From assembly GCF_000003815.2 (NCBI RefSeq), contig NC_049983.1, positions 5,639,042-5,703,041 of the forward strand: a stretch of DNA of 64,000 nt, in the 5' to 3' direction. Shown one piece after another: positions 11,210 to 23,200 of this stretch. This DNA is from Branchiostoma floridae. Taxonomy: Eukaryota > Chordata > Leptocardii > Amphioxiformes > Branchiostomatidae. The first letter of the stretch is position 1, and each line of letters starts with the position of its first letter. The position numbers and the translations under genes are program-made. A model generated the notes under the pieces. The model was not told where the DNA came from. It ran no database searches and saw only the letters and a list, made by a program, of their open reading frames with translations.

Positions 11210-11660
11210 GGAGAGAGGGTGTTAAATGTTAAATATTCATAAAGCTAATTCCAAAAAAGGTAGCAAAAAGCAAAAGAGAGTAAACAACATATTAAATGTT
11301 AATTATTCATAAAGATCCTTTCAGACAATCAACTCAGACATATAAGTTAGAATAATTTAGAGCTGTTTGTCACATGACATCACAAAACAGCTGTCCAGTT
11401 CAAGCTTTTATTCAATATTATTTGTCAGCATAACGTCAACTAAGAACGTCCCAGAGAATCAACAAAAATAGGCTTAGATTTATGTATAGTTTTGCACTAC
11501 CAATAATGATCAGAAAGGCAAAAGGGAGTAAACAACCTTGTATAATATTTATGAATATTAATATCCATACAGCTACAGACAATCCGCTCAGCCATATAAA
11601 TAAGACTAATTTCAGATGTTTGTCACATGCCACCACAGAACAACTACCCAGACTGAGCAC
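11210..11660 (+). repeat. degenerate ~120-bp tandem repeat (TATTCATAAAGCT units)
   Basis: Three or more diverged units share GAGTAAACAAC, TATTCATAAAG and CAGACAATC. They correspond to the array at 3585-3760 in the receptor-1 flank. Non-coding. Confidence 0.65.
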
Positions 11661-11905
11661 GTACCTAACAAGAACAACGGCAACAAAGAACTTTCCTGTG
11701 AAAAGGTACCAACTAAAGCTACCAGTTTGAAAACCATTGGATAAACTTCAAAGGTTAGTTTTTCTGTTGGTAATAGAGGTCTATCATAACCTTTTTATCA
11801 ATAGTTTAAGCAACATAAAGACTTTAAATTTGCAATTATGCCTGACATGCAGGAGCGCCATAGCCTAATCAATCTCCAGGCCACACCTACCGAACCAGAC
11901 ACACG

Positions 11906-12158
11906 TATTGTATTGTAATTGTATTGTAATTGTATTGTAATTGTATTGTAATTGTATTGTAATTGTATTGTAATTATATTGTAATTGTATTGTAATTGTA
12001 TTGTAATTGTATTGTAATTGTATTGTAATTGTATTGTAATTGTATTGTAATTGTATTGTAATTGTATTGTAATTGTATTGTAATTGTATTGTAATTGTAT
12101 TGTAATTGTATTGTAATTGTATTGTAATTGTATTGTAATTGTATTGTAATTGTATTGT
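11906..12158 (+). repeat. 11-bp minisatellite ATTGTATTGTA, ~23 copies
   Basis: Almost perfect head-to-tail copies of ATTGTATTGTA, with one TATATTGTAA variant near 11967. The 165-codon minus-strand frame through it (repeating TIQLQYN) arises only because the 11-base unit keeps that frame open; it is not a gene. A retroelement 3' tail containing ATTGTATTGTATTT follows directly. Confidence 0.95.
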
Positions 12159-12296
12159 CTGATGATGATTATGATGTATTGTACTATGACTATGTATGTC
12201 CCTCAATGTGTATGCTGCACATATCAGCATCTTGCTGCCTGGTGCAGAATATTGTATTGTATTTGTCGCAATCCAAATAAAGTTAAAGTTAAAGAC
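12159..12296 (+). mobile_element. non-LTR retroelement (SINE/LINE) 3' tail
   Basis: A unique segment ends in CAATCCAAATAAAGTTAAAG with the short 3' iteration AAAGTT, which is typical of CR1/L2-like tails and SINEs that borrow them. It abuts the 11-bp minisatellite. No reverse transcriptase is attached. Confidence 0.55.
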
Positions 12297-14564
12297 ACAC
12301 GATCTTGCCCCAAGTTTTAGATTCTGAAATAACTTCACACAAAAAAGTAATGAAGATAACATATAGTAACAGTTGTTTTCTCACATATTGCTTGCTCCAC
12401 CCAAATGTATTCAAAACATAGGTTGCCTATTTCCTTGTTGTGTACAGATTCTTCGTGATGAATTTTATTGTATGCAAGGTGTTATATATTGCAATGTTTT
12501 ACAGAAATGTCTTATATGTGCAATATTTTAAAGTGCAATATCAGTAATTCTCAATAACTTTATTATGCTTTTAATCCTATTGTAACAACAGAATTTCTCA
12601 CTTTTATACCGTGTTGTAGTGCGGACGATAATTGTTAAACATTCACCGCAATTCAGTCTTAGGACTGCAAGTGTGATGTTTTTGTATGTGACCCTTTATG
12701 TCAAATAAACCATTCATTATTATATTTTTAAGCTTCAATCTTCAAACAAAAAAAGGCCTTTATTTGTATTTTTGCGGTTTACCTATAAAATTCCTGCATT
12801 ACACTCAGTCTGTTATTCATTACTTTTATCCAGTATAAATCAGACTAGCAAGATATGCACCTTCAAACTGGGTTAAAAATATATCATTAATTTTCAATGT
12901 ATCTCTTGTTCTGGACATGGTACTGTCTTGATGTTTAGGTAGACTAGCTAATTTGATGTTATGACAATGTGGGGCAAGTTTCAGTCCCCTAAAGTTGGAT
13001 TTCGGAACTGCATTTTTGTGAAAACGTTTTAAAGAGGATAACTGAAGAATGGAATTTCCATCTTTTTATGTAATCTTGTAGCTTAGGCAAAGATATGATG
13101 ATATGCATGTTATGCAAATGTTGTCCTTAATTTGCATAATTAATGTGGAAGTTATATAATTCCATTGTCCATAACTGGACTTAAATAATGTAACACAAGT
13201 AATTCATAACCGGAGGAATATAAACAGATACCAAAACATGCTAATGAGGAACTGATTTGCATAATTAATGCAACAATGGCAAAAGCTAATCATCATCACA
13301 ATGCATAAATTATGTAAATGTCCATGTCATTTGCATAACATTTACAAAACCTCTAAATATTTCATGGAGGTATGAGGTTGCCAAACTCTAGTTACATTTA
13401 GTTCTTGAATTTCCTGCAGAGTCATGTAAGTTTAGTTTATTTCTTACATCCTGCTTCTTCCCAAGCGAACCTTGGTTTCAGGTTGGAACTACATGGGAGG
13501 CTAGTTCCCATGTAAAGCTCACAGAAACTATGTTGGCTCCTGCTTGGAACTATAGCATATTATCCGTGACCAAGTTACCCCGCCCATAGCTGTCAGCCAT
13601 GGCCAGGCCTTCTAGCCATCTGTATCTGAGTAGGTCCACCCAAATGTACCATGTAATTGGGAAAACACTCTGAGCCTCACAGGGAGTACATGTGGGTTTG
13701 ACATCTGCCTAAGTAGGTTCTGACCATGCCTAAGTAGGTCCTGACAAATGCACTGTGAAATTGGGGAAACAGTCAGCCTCACCAAGGAGAGGGAAACTCC
13801 TTGGCCTCACAAGTGTAGCACATGTGGGCAGGACTAATCATTCGTACATTTATACATGTGTAGACCTACATCTTTTTGGCTGAGCAAGAATTTCTAATGC
13901 AAGCTAAGATTGCATCATATTGGTGTTTTGTTAAGTTGTTTACATGGCTTGTGAGAGGATCAGTGCCCCCAGGGGTTGATGACCTACATTCAAAGTGTCA
14001 AAGTTTGGGAATGGGGGAGGCTGCCTGGAATACTTACCAAAAATAGCAATGTGGGTAACAGGGAATTTTCCCCTCCTACAGCTAAGTCCAAATGTAACTT
14101 TTGAGTCATCACATGGTTTCTTTACCATTGTAAGACAAGTACCAGCTTGGTTGTTTTGATAAAAAGAAAATAAGAAGACATACTTAATGACAATACTGAA
14201 AATTTTCATCCAATAAGATTTCACTTAACTTTTATTTCATTTTGATAATTTGTCCCAAGAAAGGATTTTTTGTGTGCTGCACCAGTGTCCACAAACCACT
14301 AGGGACCTACTGGTTCCAGCCTGTTCCAGAGGGTAAGGGGTCAACTGAGTATCATCTTTCCTTCCATGCAGCCTATAGGAAACATCAAACTGAGACTGAA
14401 GTCCACAGTGTACTACATGTATCTTGCACAATTCATTAACTGTCAGTATAAAAAAAGCAGAGTTGTGGGAATTGCAGTCCTACTCAATGTGGCAGTTAAG
14501 TAAACTATTAAAAGAGAACTCATTTCAACAACAGTGATCAATAGAGCACTTCAACATACATTGT

Positions 14565-15091
14565 ACTCATGTACATAATACATCAATAGCCTGTGTGCAG
14601 CTCTCAGGAACTGTCTTAAAGTAGATGCAATTGTGTCTTCCCTACATTTGTAATGTAAGTTGGAAGAAAGCACATGCAAAATGGAACCACAACTAATATC
14701 AGTGATATATAATCCACTCATTGCAATGCACAGAAGCACTGGGAGGGATCATCTAAATACAGACATGACCTCCTGTAGTGGAGAAGTATCCAGTGTTTGT
14801 TTAAGTTAGTTCTGCCAGATGAACCATGTAATTGGGGAATTAGGGAGCTCTTCAAGTTGTAGTTAACACTTCAGACAGCAATGGTGACAGATGTGGGTCA
14901 GTTTAGAGGGGCATCAAGCTATCTGTGTCAATGATGCCAGTTTCTCTCAGTTTTGCCATACTTGTACCTATATAGCTGTAGCTATTAAAAGCCCATGTAC
15001 AGGCTGCATGAAACCCCCTTCCAGTACCTAGCCCCCCTGCTCTGTTAGTTGTACACAGCCTGGCTTGGCCTGGCCTGGCCAGAATCTTGGA
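14565..15091. repeat. 527-bp segment, near-identical to 32770-33288
   Basis: By eye the two segments differ only by an 8-base insertion (CATCAATA near 14580) and one substitution (TATTAAAAG against TATGAAAAG). Both end in GGCCTGGCCAGAATCTTGGA. The copies are 18 kb apart; the other lies in intron 2 of the tnp2-like gene. A small transposon or a recent duplication would explain this. No coding sequence is evident. Confidence 0.9.
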
Positions 15092-15199
15092 AAATGTACA
15101 ATCTTATGTACATGTACATTGTAAGTTTGCTTGTTAGACATGCTGCCTATTTAGCACTATTAGTAAGAAAATTCTAACTACTAGTACAAGTTAGGTTTT

Positions 15200-15565
15200 G
15201 ACATTGTAAAGACTCCAATGAACGTTCGTAGAGTGCACTATTCCAGGGTTTAGAAGGACTGAACTGTGACCTTGAAAAAGAGTTTTTAATGAGATTATCA
15301 TATGGTAAAGGCCGCCAACACACATTGTCAACAATCAGAACAATTGAAACACAAACAGTGTGTGCCTTTTCGACCGTGGACAGCATCACCATGCCTGACT
15401 GTAGCTTCGATCAAAGAAATAGGAAGGCTCCCCTTCCTATTTTAACCCCCTTGCTTCAATAATAAAGGATTTTTGTTCGTCAAGGTTGATGGATTGCATT
15501 TTATATTTTTCCGTCACATGCAGCAAATTTCCGTCAATTGACGGGAAAACAGATGCTGGCTAGAG
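15200..15565. mobile_element. hAT-like MITE fragment (same family as 26347-26682)
   Basis: It shares GACTGAACTG, GAGATTATC, CACACATTGTCAA and CAAACAGTGTGTG blocks in order with 26347-26682. It ends in TTGACGGGAAAAC...GCTGGCTAGAGCCC. The left terminus is missing or too diverged to see. Confidence 0.65.
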
Positions 15566-15631
15566 CCCACACAGGAGACCTTTGATTTCAATTTTGATTC
15601 AGTTGTTGTGATTTTGTGTTACTTTATGTTG

Positions 15632-15717
15632 GGGTCTCCCGGCCCACCAGGAGGTATTGAAAAACGCCAGTAGGCGATGTATTTTCCTGGATAAATAAAT
15701 AAACTGAAACTGAAACT
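15632..15717 (+). mobile_element. retroelement 3' tail
   Basis: GGGGTCTCCCGGCCCACCAG followed by a TAAATAAATAAACTGAAACTGAAAC end looks like the 3' terminus of a non-LTR retroelement with a short iterated tail. It is too short to assign to a clade. Confidence 0.45.
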
Positions 15718-16202
15718 TGACTGAGAATGGAGGATGGCATGCACATGTAGTACTAGTATTATCTGCATAATATAAAAGGTTGACTGTTGTAAATCTCTGC
15801 CTCTACAAGGTGAAAAGAGTAGAAACAGTCATTGCATGCCCTTATGCAAGTATTTGTTTTTGAGACCAAGAATCAAAGAGTGTATTTGAAAATAAAATGT
15901 TTCCAAAACCATAATAGTATGGAACCTGTTCTCACCTACAAAAAGCAATAGGGCTGATGACCACTTTATTAGTTAAATGTACAGGTTAGATTTTCAATAG
16001 CTAATGTGACAAGCTATGACATATTATCTGTACAACAACCAAAATGAACACATACAGTATTGCAACAATCTGTTAGATAAAAAACAGAGATGTAAAAACA
16101 ACAACGTACTTGCAAGTATATCGTTTTGCAAGCAGGTCAGACACACAGCCCTGCCCTACACAGACTTGCTAGAAAATCCCTCTTCAATCTACAGAATGTA
16201 TC

Positions 16203-16662
16203 CATGCCCGTAGCCAGGATTTTGGTTGGGACGGGGGGTGGTGGTCTTTTTAGTACTTGGGGGACCATCGAGCGCCGCAGACGCGACCCTCTGAAACGCT
16301 ATTTCCTGCATTTTGACTGGCAAAATTTGCTGGAAGACTAAGCCAAGTTTAACAGAATTTCTATGAAAGATACACAAGGCTTTCGACGCAAGTCTTTAAG
16401 GACGACTCGCCTCAACATATTTTCACCATGTCTGACAGCGAAGATGAAAAGCGTCGCAATGGAGGTCTGGGAAATTTTGAAACTGTATTTCCTGCAGTTT
16501 CTGGGGCAAATTTTGCTGATATCCTCGCATAGATTGAATGAAATTACTATAAGTGAGAAATGCCAGTCAGCCTTTGAAAAAAATAAAATCTTGGACTGTA
16601 AAATGAGGACCTTTGAGCATGAGAAAGTGGACCTTCTTCAGAACCCCCCGTCTACGGGCATG
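16203..16662. mobile_element. MITE with CATGCCCGTAG termini and 6-bp target duplication
   Basis: The ends CATGCCCGTAG and CTACGGGCATG are inverted repeats with a shared G-rich run next to them. TGTATC flanks both sides (16197-16202 and 16663-16668). Internal GACCCTCTGAAACGCTATTTCC resembles the hAT-like MITEs at 4236 and 63105. The 141-codon frame at 16363-16788 runs through it and is not a recognised protein. Confidence 0.7.
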
Positions 16663-19377
16663 TGTATCAGAATATTCATACATAATATTTGCTGTCCTCT
16701 CTATTCTCCCCCTCCCCTCAGAAGAATTGAAGCATGCATCATTCATAAATCAAGAAAGTTTGGGCTTCTTTCCATCATCAGACTATGACTGTGTTACTTG
16801 TATCTGTGTACGATTGAAACGTCCTTTAGCCAGTACTGGTAACTAGAAAACACAGTTAGGCACCAAAATAGCCTGTATCAGGTGACCTATTAGACCATAT
16901 CATGTGATCTGTCAGGGTAGTCCCCAAGTTAGGCAACTACTTACTCGGGTTAAATTCCCACATGTGTACATATAGCACCACTGAGGAAAACTTAGTAGTT
17001 TACGTTCTGTTTTTTTAAACTAGTTTTGAATTTCTAATGGAGAGGTTCTTGGTCGTCATTCAATCTATTTTGAAAATACGTACCATGCATCTGGACATAG
17101 TCACGAACAACTGTTAAAGTCATGGCAATCTTTAGGTGTTTTCCTGTCAAACTAGTGCAATTGGTCTGTAATGCCTATACTACATAGAGCAACGCAAGGC
17201 TTGGCATTTTTTATACACATCAATGTCTACAGTGAAGGACTGTGTTAGGAGAACTAATATGCATCATCATCAAGACCAGTGTCGAGTTTTACTGAAAGGA
17301 CATTAAACATCACACATAGTTGCCTTAAGTAGTTCACAGACAGGCAAACAACAATGAAGTCACTACTGATATGTTTGCTCTAATGTTGTTGACCAAAACA
17401 AGTTAAACTTCCATTTTCAATTTCACAGAGCAGCACAGCAAAACTTAAGATGTGACAGTGGTTTCTTTTGACCTGAGAAAATAATGGTGCAGAGGGGCAC
17501 TGATTGTGCCACATTTTTACTGAATCTAGTCAGAGTTTCATTTTTGTACCTTGGATCACCACAAACATCTTTTAAAAGATATTGTTAGCTTTAATATGTT
17601 TAGGAAGGAAAGGTACCTTGTAATTTGCTGTGATATTTTGCTTTGAAAATATGTTAAAGCTGAATTCCTGTTTCTTAATGTTTTATAAAAAGAGTAAGAC
17701 ACCATGTTAAGGATTTTTCTCATCAATGTCAATAATATGTAACGCTAGTTCACCTTAATTCGCGGGTAACCATTATTCGTTGTATATAAAATTGGAGCAT
17801 TTAGGGATATCAAGTCAGACAAGTGTTTCAGACTGGAATGCTATGAAAATGTTGTTTGTTTGCTTATGCAGAGAATGCAAAAAATCCAGTCAATGTATTT
17901 GTGTTCTAGAAAATCAAAACACTAAAAGGTTTCAGAAAGACATTTATAGAAAGGTTTGTGGATGAGATATTGGTCTGCATCTAAATTTACAGTTTAAGAG
18001 CTACATTGCAACTAATGCCCTACCTGTAGTGAAAGAAAAACACAAGCAGATTTCAAGTGGAATGCACTAATTGTTTGCCTTGTTCAGAATCTAGGTCAGT
18101 CCATTCAATAGATCTAAAAGACTAGAACTTCTTAATATGTGATCTGAATCAGACTGTTCAACTTAGCCCAAAGTTATTTACACATAATGTTTCTCCATTG
18201 TGCATATATATATGGATATCCTATGAAAGAAACTAAACAAATACAAATAGTATTATAATAAAACTTGTTCAGCACAGATTAGTATAAAACTATGTGTTAT
18301 CTATTCCTACATGTAAGTTATTAAACTGAGCTTTCAAGGAAAGTAACATTGTAAAATATCAAGAAATTTTCTCCCAAATGAATGCAAGTAACCCATTATG
18401 CTGTAAGGTACAAGTAATATACAACATTGTATTGCATTGATGGTAAGTGCTTCAAAACACAATATTCAATAATCTAGAATATTCATTCTCTTATTGTATT
18501 TGAAACATACTGCATTTGATAGTGAAAATAAAGCGATTCAAATATAACAGCTAATCCATTGTTTCCATCATCTATTGCATAACGTCCTACTTCTCTTATC
18601 TAACACAGACAGTAATGTACATGTACAATGTAAGATCTTCAAATTTGAATATACAATGTACAGGGCATTCGCCAGTGATTCAATATACAGCCTCTTAACA
18701 ATGGGTTCCTATGACAAAAAGAGGAGAAAGCAACTGTTAATAACTCAACTTTCTGGCGTTACTGGCACACAATTACCCTCATTTGAAAGCCCGACATCTC
18801 AGCTATCCAAACAAACACATTTCGGCATGAATCTAACGGTGAAACTTCCGGGAAACTGAAAGATTGACCCATGACCTCTAAACCGCACCACAACCCAGTG
18901 AGGAGGCCTTGTGCTAGGACAAAAAAGTCCCAACTTTATACCCCCTAAAAACCACACAAACTCAGCTTTTTGGCACTAATCACAAAGTAGAAACCCTCTC
19001 CTGTCACACCCACCTCAAAACTGCCAGGATTTCTACCCATTTGACCAGGAAAAAAATCTTGAAGTTTTAGGCCCTGAACTATTTTAGATAGAAGAATATT
19101 TTAGTCACAAGAGTTAGATAAAGTTTGAACATGTTTGATGTTCTTCAACCATCAATTTGCATGGCGGATTGACTGGCGGATCCCCTACATATACATGTTC
19201 ATGCAGAAACATTCCAAAAATAATTTCTACTTTGCTGGCTTCCCATTGTGAGCCTACTGCATGTGCATAACATTGCTCATCAATATCTCAAAGATGGACT
19301 AAAATCCCCAAAGTACTTAACTATGGGAGAAAGCATCAGGTACAATGTATTCCATTGAGGGTTTGCTCAGGTACAAA

Positions 19378-19720
19378 AAAAGCAAACACACAATATATTC
19401 ACAAAAGTACAGTAACTTGAAATCACCAAAGTACCATACTGTATACTGACCAATTAAAAACTATAGTTTACTCACCAAAGTATGGTATAATCACAAAAGT
19501 GCAGTAACTGAGTAATCACAAAAGTAGTTTACTCATAAAAGTACAGCATACTCACAAAGTATAGTATAATCACAGAAGTACAGTGTAATCACAAATTACA
19601 GTATGATAATCATCAAAGTACAGTATTATCACAAAAGTACAGTATAACCATAAAGTACAGTATGACCACAAAGTGTCAATATAATCACAAAAGTACAGTA
19701 GAGTACTCTATCACCACACA
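19378..19720. repeat. degenerate short tandem repeat (AAAGTACAGTATAATCAC)
   Basis: Some fifteen imperfect iterations of an 18-24-base unit containing CACAAAAGTACAGTA. They lie immediately 3' of the tnp2-like gene's stop, so they may fall in its 3' untranslated region. Non-coding. Confidence 0.75.
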
Positions 19721-19841
19721 ACAAGTACATTGTACCAGTAGCCAATGATGACTTGATAAACGCTTTCATGTACATACCTTAAGCTTGTGCATTGTCCAAA
19801 ACATTAAGAATCGATGTGCAGTGAAAAAAAACACAACTGAA

Positions 19842-20232
19842 CTACTCCTTTTCATAGAAATTGGGGAGTTCTGCAGCATAAATGAAACCATCAAGTGCTA
19901 CTGGTACTACTTTTGCAATCAGAGTGTTGAGAGCAACAGCTTCAAACATGTTGGAGAGAGTGTATTTGTTGACATGTGGCACAGACTGGAGAGTGATGTC
20001 ATTGAGGTTTTCTCCTGCTGGAACTGCCTGGAACACATTGATGATGGCGTAGTGTCGTGCTCGTTGGGGGCACTCACATTTGTCAACACAGGAACATGAC
20101 TTAGAATTGTGTTGCACATAGCAGAGCACTTCTCCAACTTTCCGTTCTTCCCCGAACATTACCGTGTAAGAGTTATGTCGGTAGACCCTCTTGTATGCCT
20201 GAGAATGGTACATATTACCTTTCATCAGCATT
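19842..20232 (-). CDS. tnp2-like gene, exon 10 (residues 679-808, stop)
   Basis: The acceptor is GTCCTACAG. It encodes MYHSQAYKRVYRHNSYTV, the conserved segment after DUF4218 (family pattern: hSxxYxRxxxRNsytV), then a Cys-rich VDKCECPQR stretch, and ends FYEKE then TAG. This is a regular-length C-terminus, so the gene is not truncated. Confidence 0.85.
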
Positions 20233-23200
20233 CTGTAGGACAGATAAAAATAAGCAATGTTATAAGATACAAATGTACATGTACATATTGCATGGTTTCT
20301 TGCAAGATAAAGGAAATTGGGTTGTAGTCATCACTTTAGACCATAGGTAACAAGTTTACAATAAAAACATATACTGTAAATGCAGAAATGTTCGCGGTGG
20401 ATTAATGTTTACGGTTTTCGCGGCGGCCGCTTCACCGCGAATTTAAAACCACCGTGAACATTTTTCCATAACAGTAAGAGACTGCAGTGCATGGTGCTAC
20501 CGCGAAATTAAAACCACCACGAAAAGTCCATTTTCCCGCTACCGCGAAATTAAATCCCCGCGAACTTAAATGCATTTACAGTAAGTACAATTTTTGGGGA
20601 ACAAAAAGCAACCGTGACACTTTGATTGCAGTCATGATCTACAAATTTAGTGATATTGTTTTTAGCTCAAATATGATTCCAATCCAACAGTATACTCAAA
20701 TAGATTCATCAATGCAACATGTTTGGACCTGGAAGGAACTTTTCATAGCCTGATTTGACTGTGGCTGTAAGAACTCATTTCTTTTTTTCCCTATCCGTAA
20801 TCACCACCAACCAATCTATAATGTGCGAGTAGTAAAAATTGCGTCCAAACGGAAACCAGTTTAAGCTACATCGATGTAGGGTAGGCATCCAGGTCTTAGT
20901 CAGCTTATTCAGTCGGTAAAAGTAGACAAAACATTACAGAGATCTCATACGTCTTCCAGATGGAACAGAATCACTGTCTGCCTGGTAACTAAAGTAAGAC
21001 CAATATTTTTGATGTTCAAGTCCTATTCTCACTTTTACATGTACCAAAAAAAGGCTGCCACTGTACTTGTTGTGTATCAAAATGGAGCACTACGAAGGGT
21101 ATGACACTAGCCTTTCTTCCACTTTGTTCTGCAGACTTGTGGACAGCTGACATGGAACTTCAAAAACATGTTTGAATCTGTACCACATTTCTTGCCCATT
21201 TTCTAGTCATCTACAGTAGGAGTATTGTAATGTTTTTTTTTGCACATGTTGGGACATCTACATGTCTTGAGTTATTTAGCTATGCTATAGGAGCCAAGTA
21301 TGCAAATGGCGTATATGGACTTGGGACTTATATAGTTCTTAAGAACTTTTTCAAGTTGAATTATCAATATGAATGATGAAAATAGTAAAACTTTTAAAAT
21401 TTTAAGGTAAACTTTTAAAAAATGTAGCTAGAGATGAGAATGGAATCTGTCATTTCCAGCCTTGGAGTTGTGGTTGCGTACCTTGTAGTGTTTGTTCTTA
21501 AAGTTTTCTATCTTCGTACGGAATGTCTTTCATTTTGTACAAAGTTTTTGTACATACACGTTCTTGTTTCTATATGTTCCCATGACTCGTGTCTCCTAAT
21601 TTGTCCAGACACCAAACTTGACGATTCTAGTAGGACTGGTCTGCCATAGAATCCGCGTTAATATTGCAGCAATTTGGTTTGGGACACATTTTCATATGAC
21701 CACATGCATGACCAGGTCAATATGCAAAGTAAGCTGGCTTGAAGCCACATTCTGTTCATACTGGAATCGCGAGTTGCATAAGCCACATCGAAACTACCTG
21801 CTAAAGGTGGTTATGCGCTTAAGCTGGCTTCAATGTGACTTTGACTGTTCATAATGCTGTACTGGGCCACATGAATCCTGCCTAAGTGATTTCGACTTGA
21901 AATCTGATTTGCAAGATTTCTTATGAACCAAGCCTTAAAGCAGGGTATGCTGTTACAGTAATATTAATGTGACAGATATAAACTGAAAATATAATTCATA
22001 AAAGTCACTAAAGGGCAGGTAACAAACGTTACCGGTAACGTTTGTTACAACAATAGGCTTTACCCTGTTTTCTTCGAAAGGACTCACCTTATTGACTACA
22101 TAATTTAGGTATAAGTGGACATCCCAAGGAACACTTAAAATGTGGGCAGCGTTTTTAAACCAGGTCAAATAGAAAGCTTAGACAGCATCGAATAATGGTA
22201 AAGTTTGTTACAGTCATGTCTGTTAAGCAAGGTGGGATACAAATGACAGTCAGCAATCCTTTCTTGTTTCTTTAGAAAGCCAGAAAAACTGTACAGCATC
22301 ACAAAACGGTCATTTCTAGTCTTATACATGGATAATATAACCGTGGCAACCATCATACTCGTGATGGTAACGTTTGTTACAGAATCTGGCGACAGGCATA
22401 AACCACCCCACACAGCCTCCAAGATCAGTGACAGGGGCGATCTGACGTGATCGGTCGGAGGGCCTGGTCAACTGGTTTCACCTACCAAACAATCATACTG
22501 GGAACTGAATTGTTACATTTTTGGCTACTATTTGAATTCTTCGTTTTTTTCTCAGGCAACAGCCATTTTTTAGGGAGTGAAATCCCACCCGTGGCTATAA
22601 GAATCTTCTAAGAATCTTCTACGAATGTTGTTGTGCATCATGTGTAAAACATTACAGGGCATAAAGTCAGGCGATAGCATTTCAACATTCAAATGAGAAC
22701 GAGCCTTATATATTTGAACATCGATTGTTGATGCACTTGCAATGATCAGTTGAAGACTTTGTCTTTCAAAGCACATGTATGATAGGGATGAGGGACCAGA
22801 AAGGAGGATAAGAACGAGGATAACAATTGCATTTCATATGACAAACCAAAACTATCCTGACCTGTCGTAAGTGAACAAATCTCCTAGTACTGGTTGCTGT
22901 GTAGCTTGCATGATGGCCTCATAATGGGTCATCTTCAGAAGTCCACTTTGATCTTTCTTGTCCTTCTTCAGATTGCCTACAGCAAAACAGCGATCTGCGA
23001 TCTTCTGGTAGTTGGACCTACAACAATTACAGATCAAAGCATTTGTTGGATTGTTACTCCATAGGTTGCAAGTTAAACATAAAAGAAGCCATATTGAAAC
23101 AATTACTTTAATTTTGAAAGCTGAAAGGATATCATTGAAAGCCTCAAGGACTACAATGCAGTTGAAAAGAAGACTTCAGAGACCTCATACCTCCATGAAA

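Larger units (their letters stand above)
8235..19841. other. intergenic region between receptor 2 and the tnp2-like gene
   Basis: I find no gene with support in this 11.6 kb. To about 11.8 kb it is the duplicated 3' flank of the receptor cassette. Beyond that lie a minisatellite, retroelement 3' tails, MITEs and a 0.5-kb duplication, listed separately. The short frames (for example 8936-9142, 14242-14439, 16363-16788) fall in transposon copies or show no recognisable domain. Confidence 0.65.

Noticed and set aside
11865-12362. 165-codon minus-strand open frame
   Set aside because: It is made almost wholly by the 11-bp minisatellite, whose repeating TIQLQYN-like peptide follows from the unit length. 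No splice signals or domain.
16363-16788. 141-codon frame as a gene
   Set aside because: It runs across a MITE and its border; no domain and no splice support.
19378-19720. CRISPR-like array
   Set aside because: Units are imperfect, without constant repeats or unique spacers of even length, and the genome is animal.
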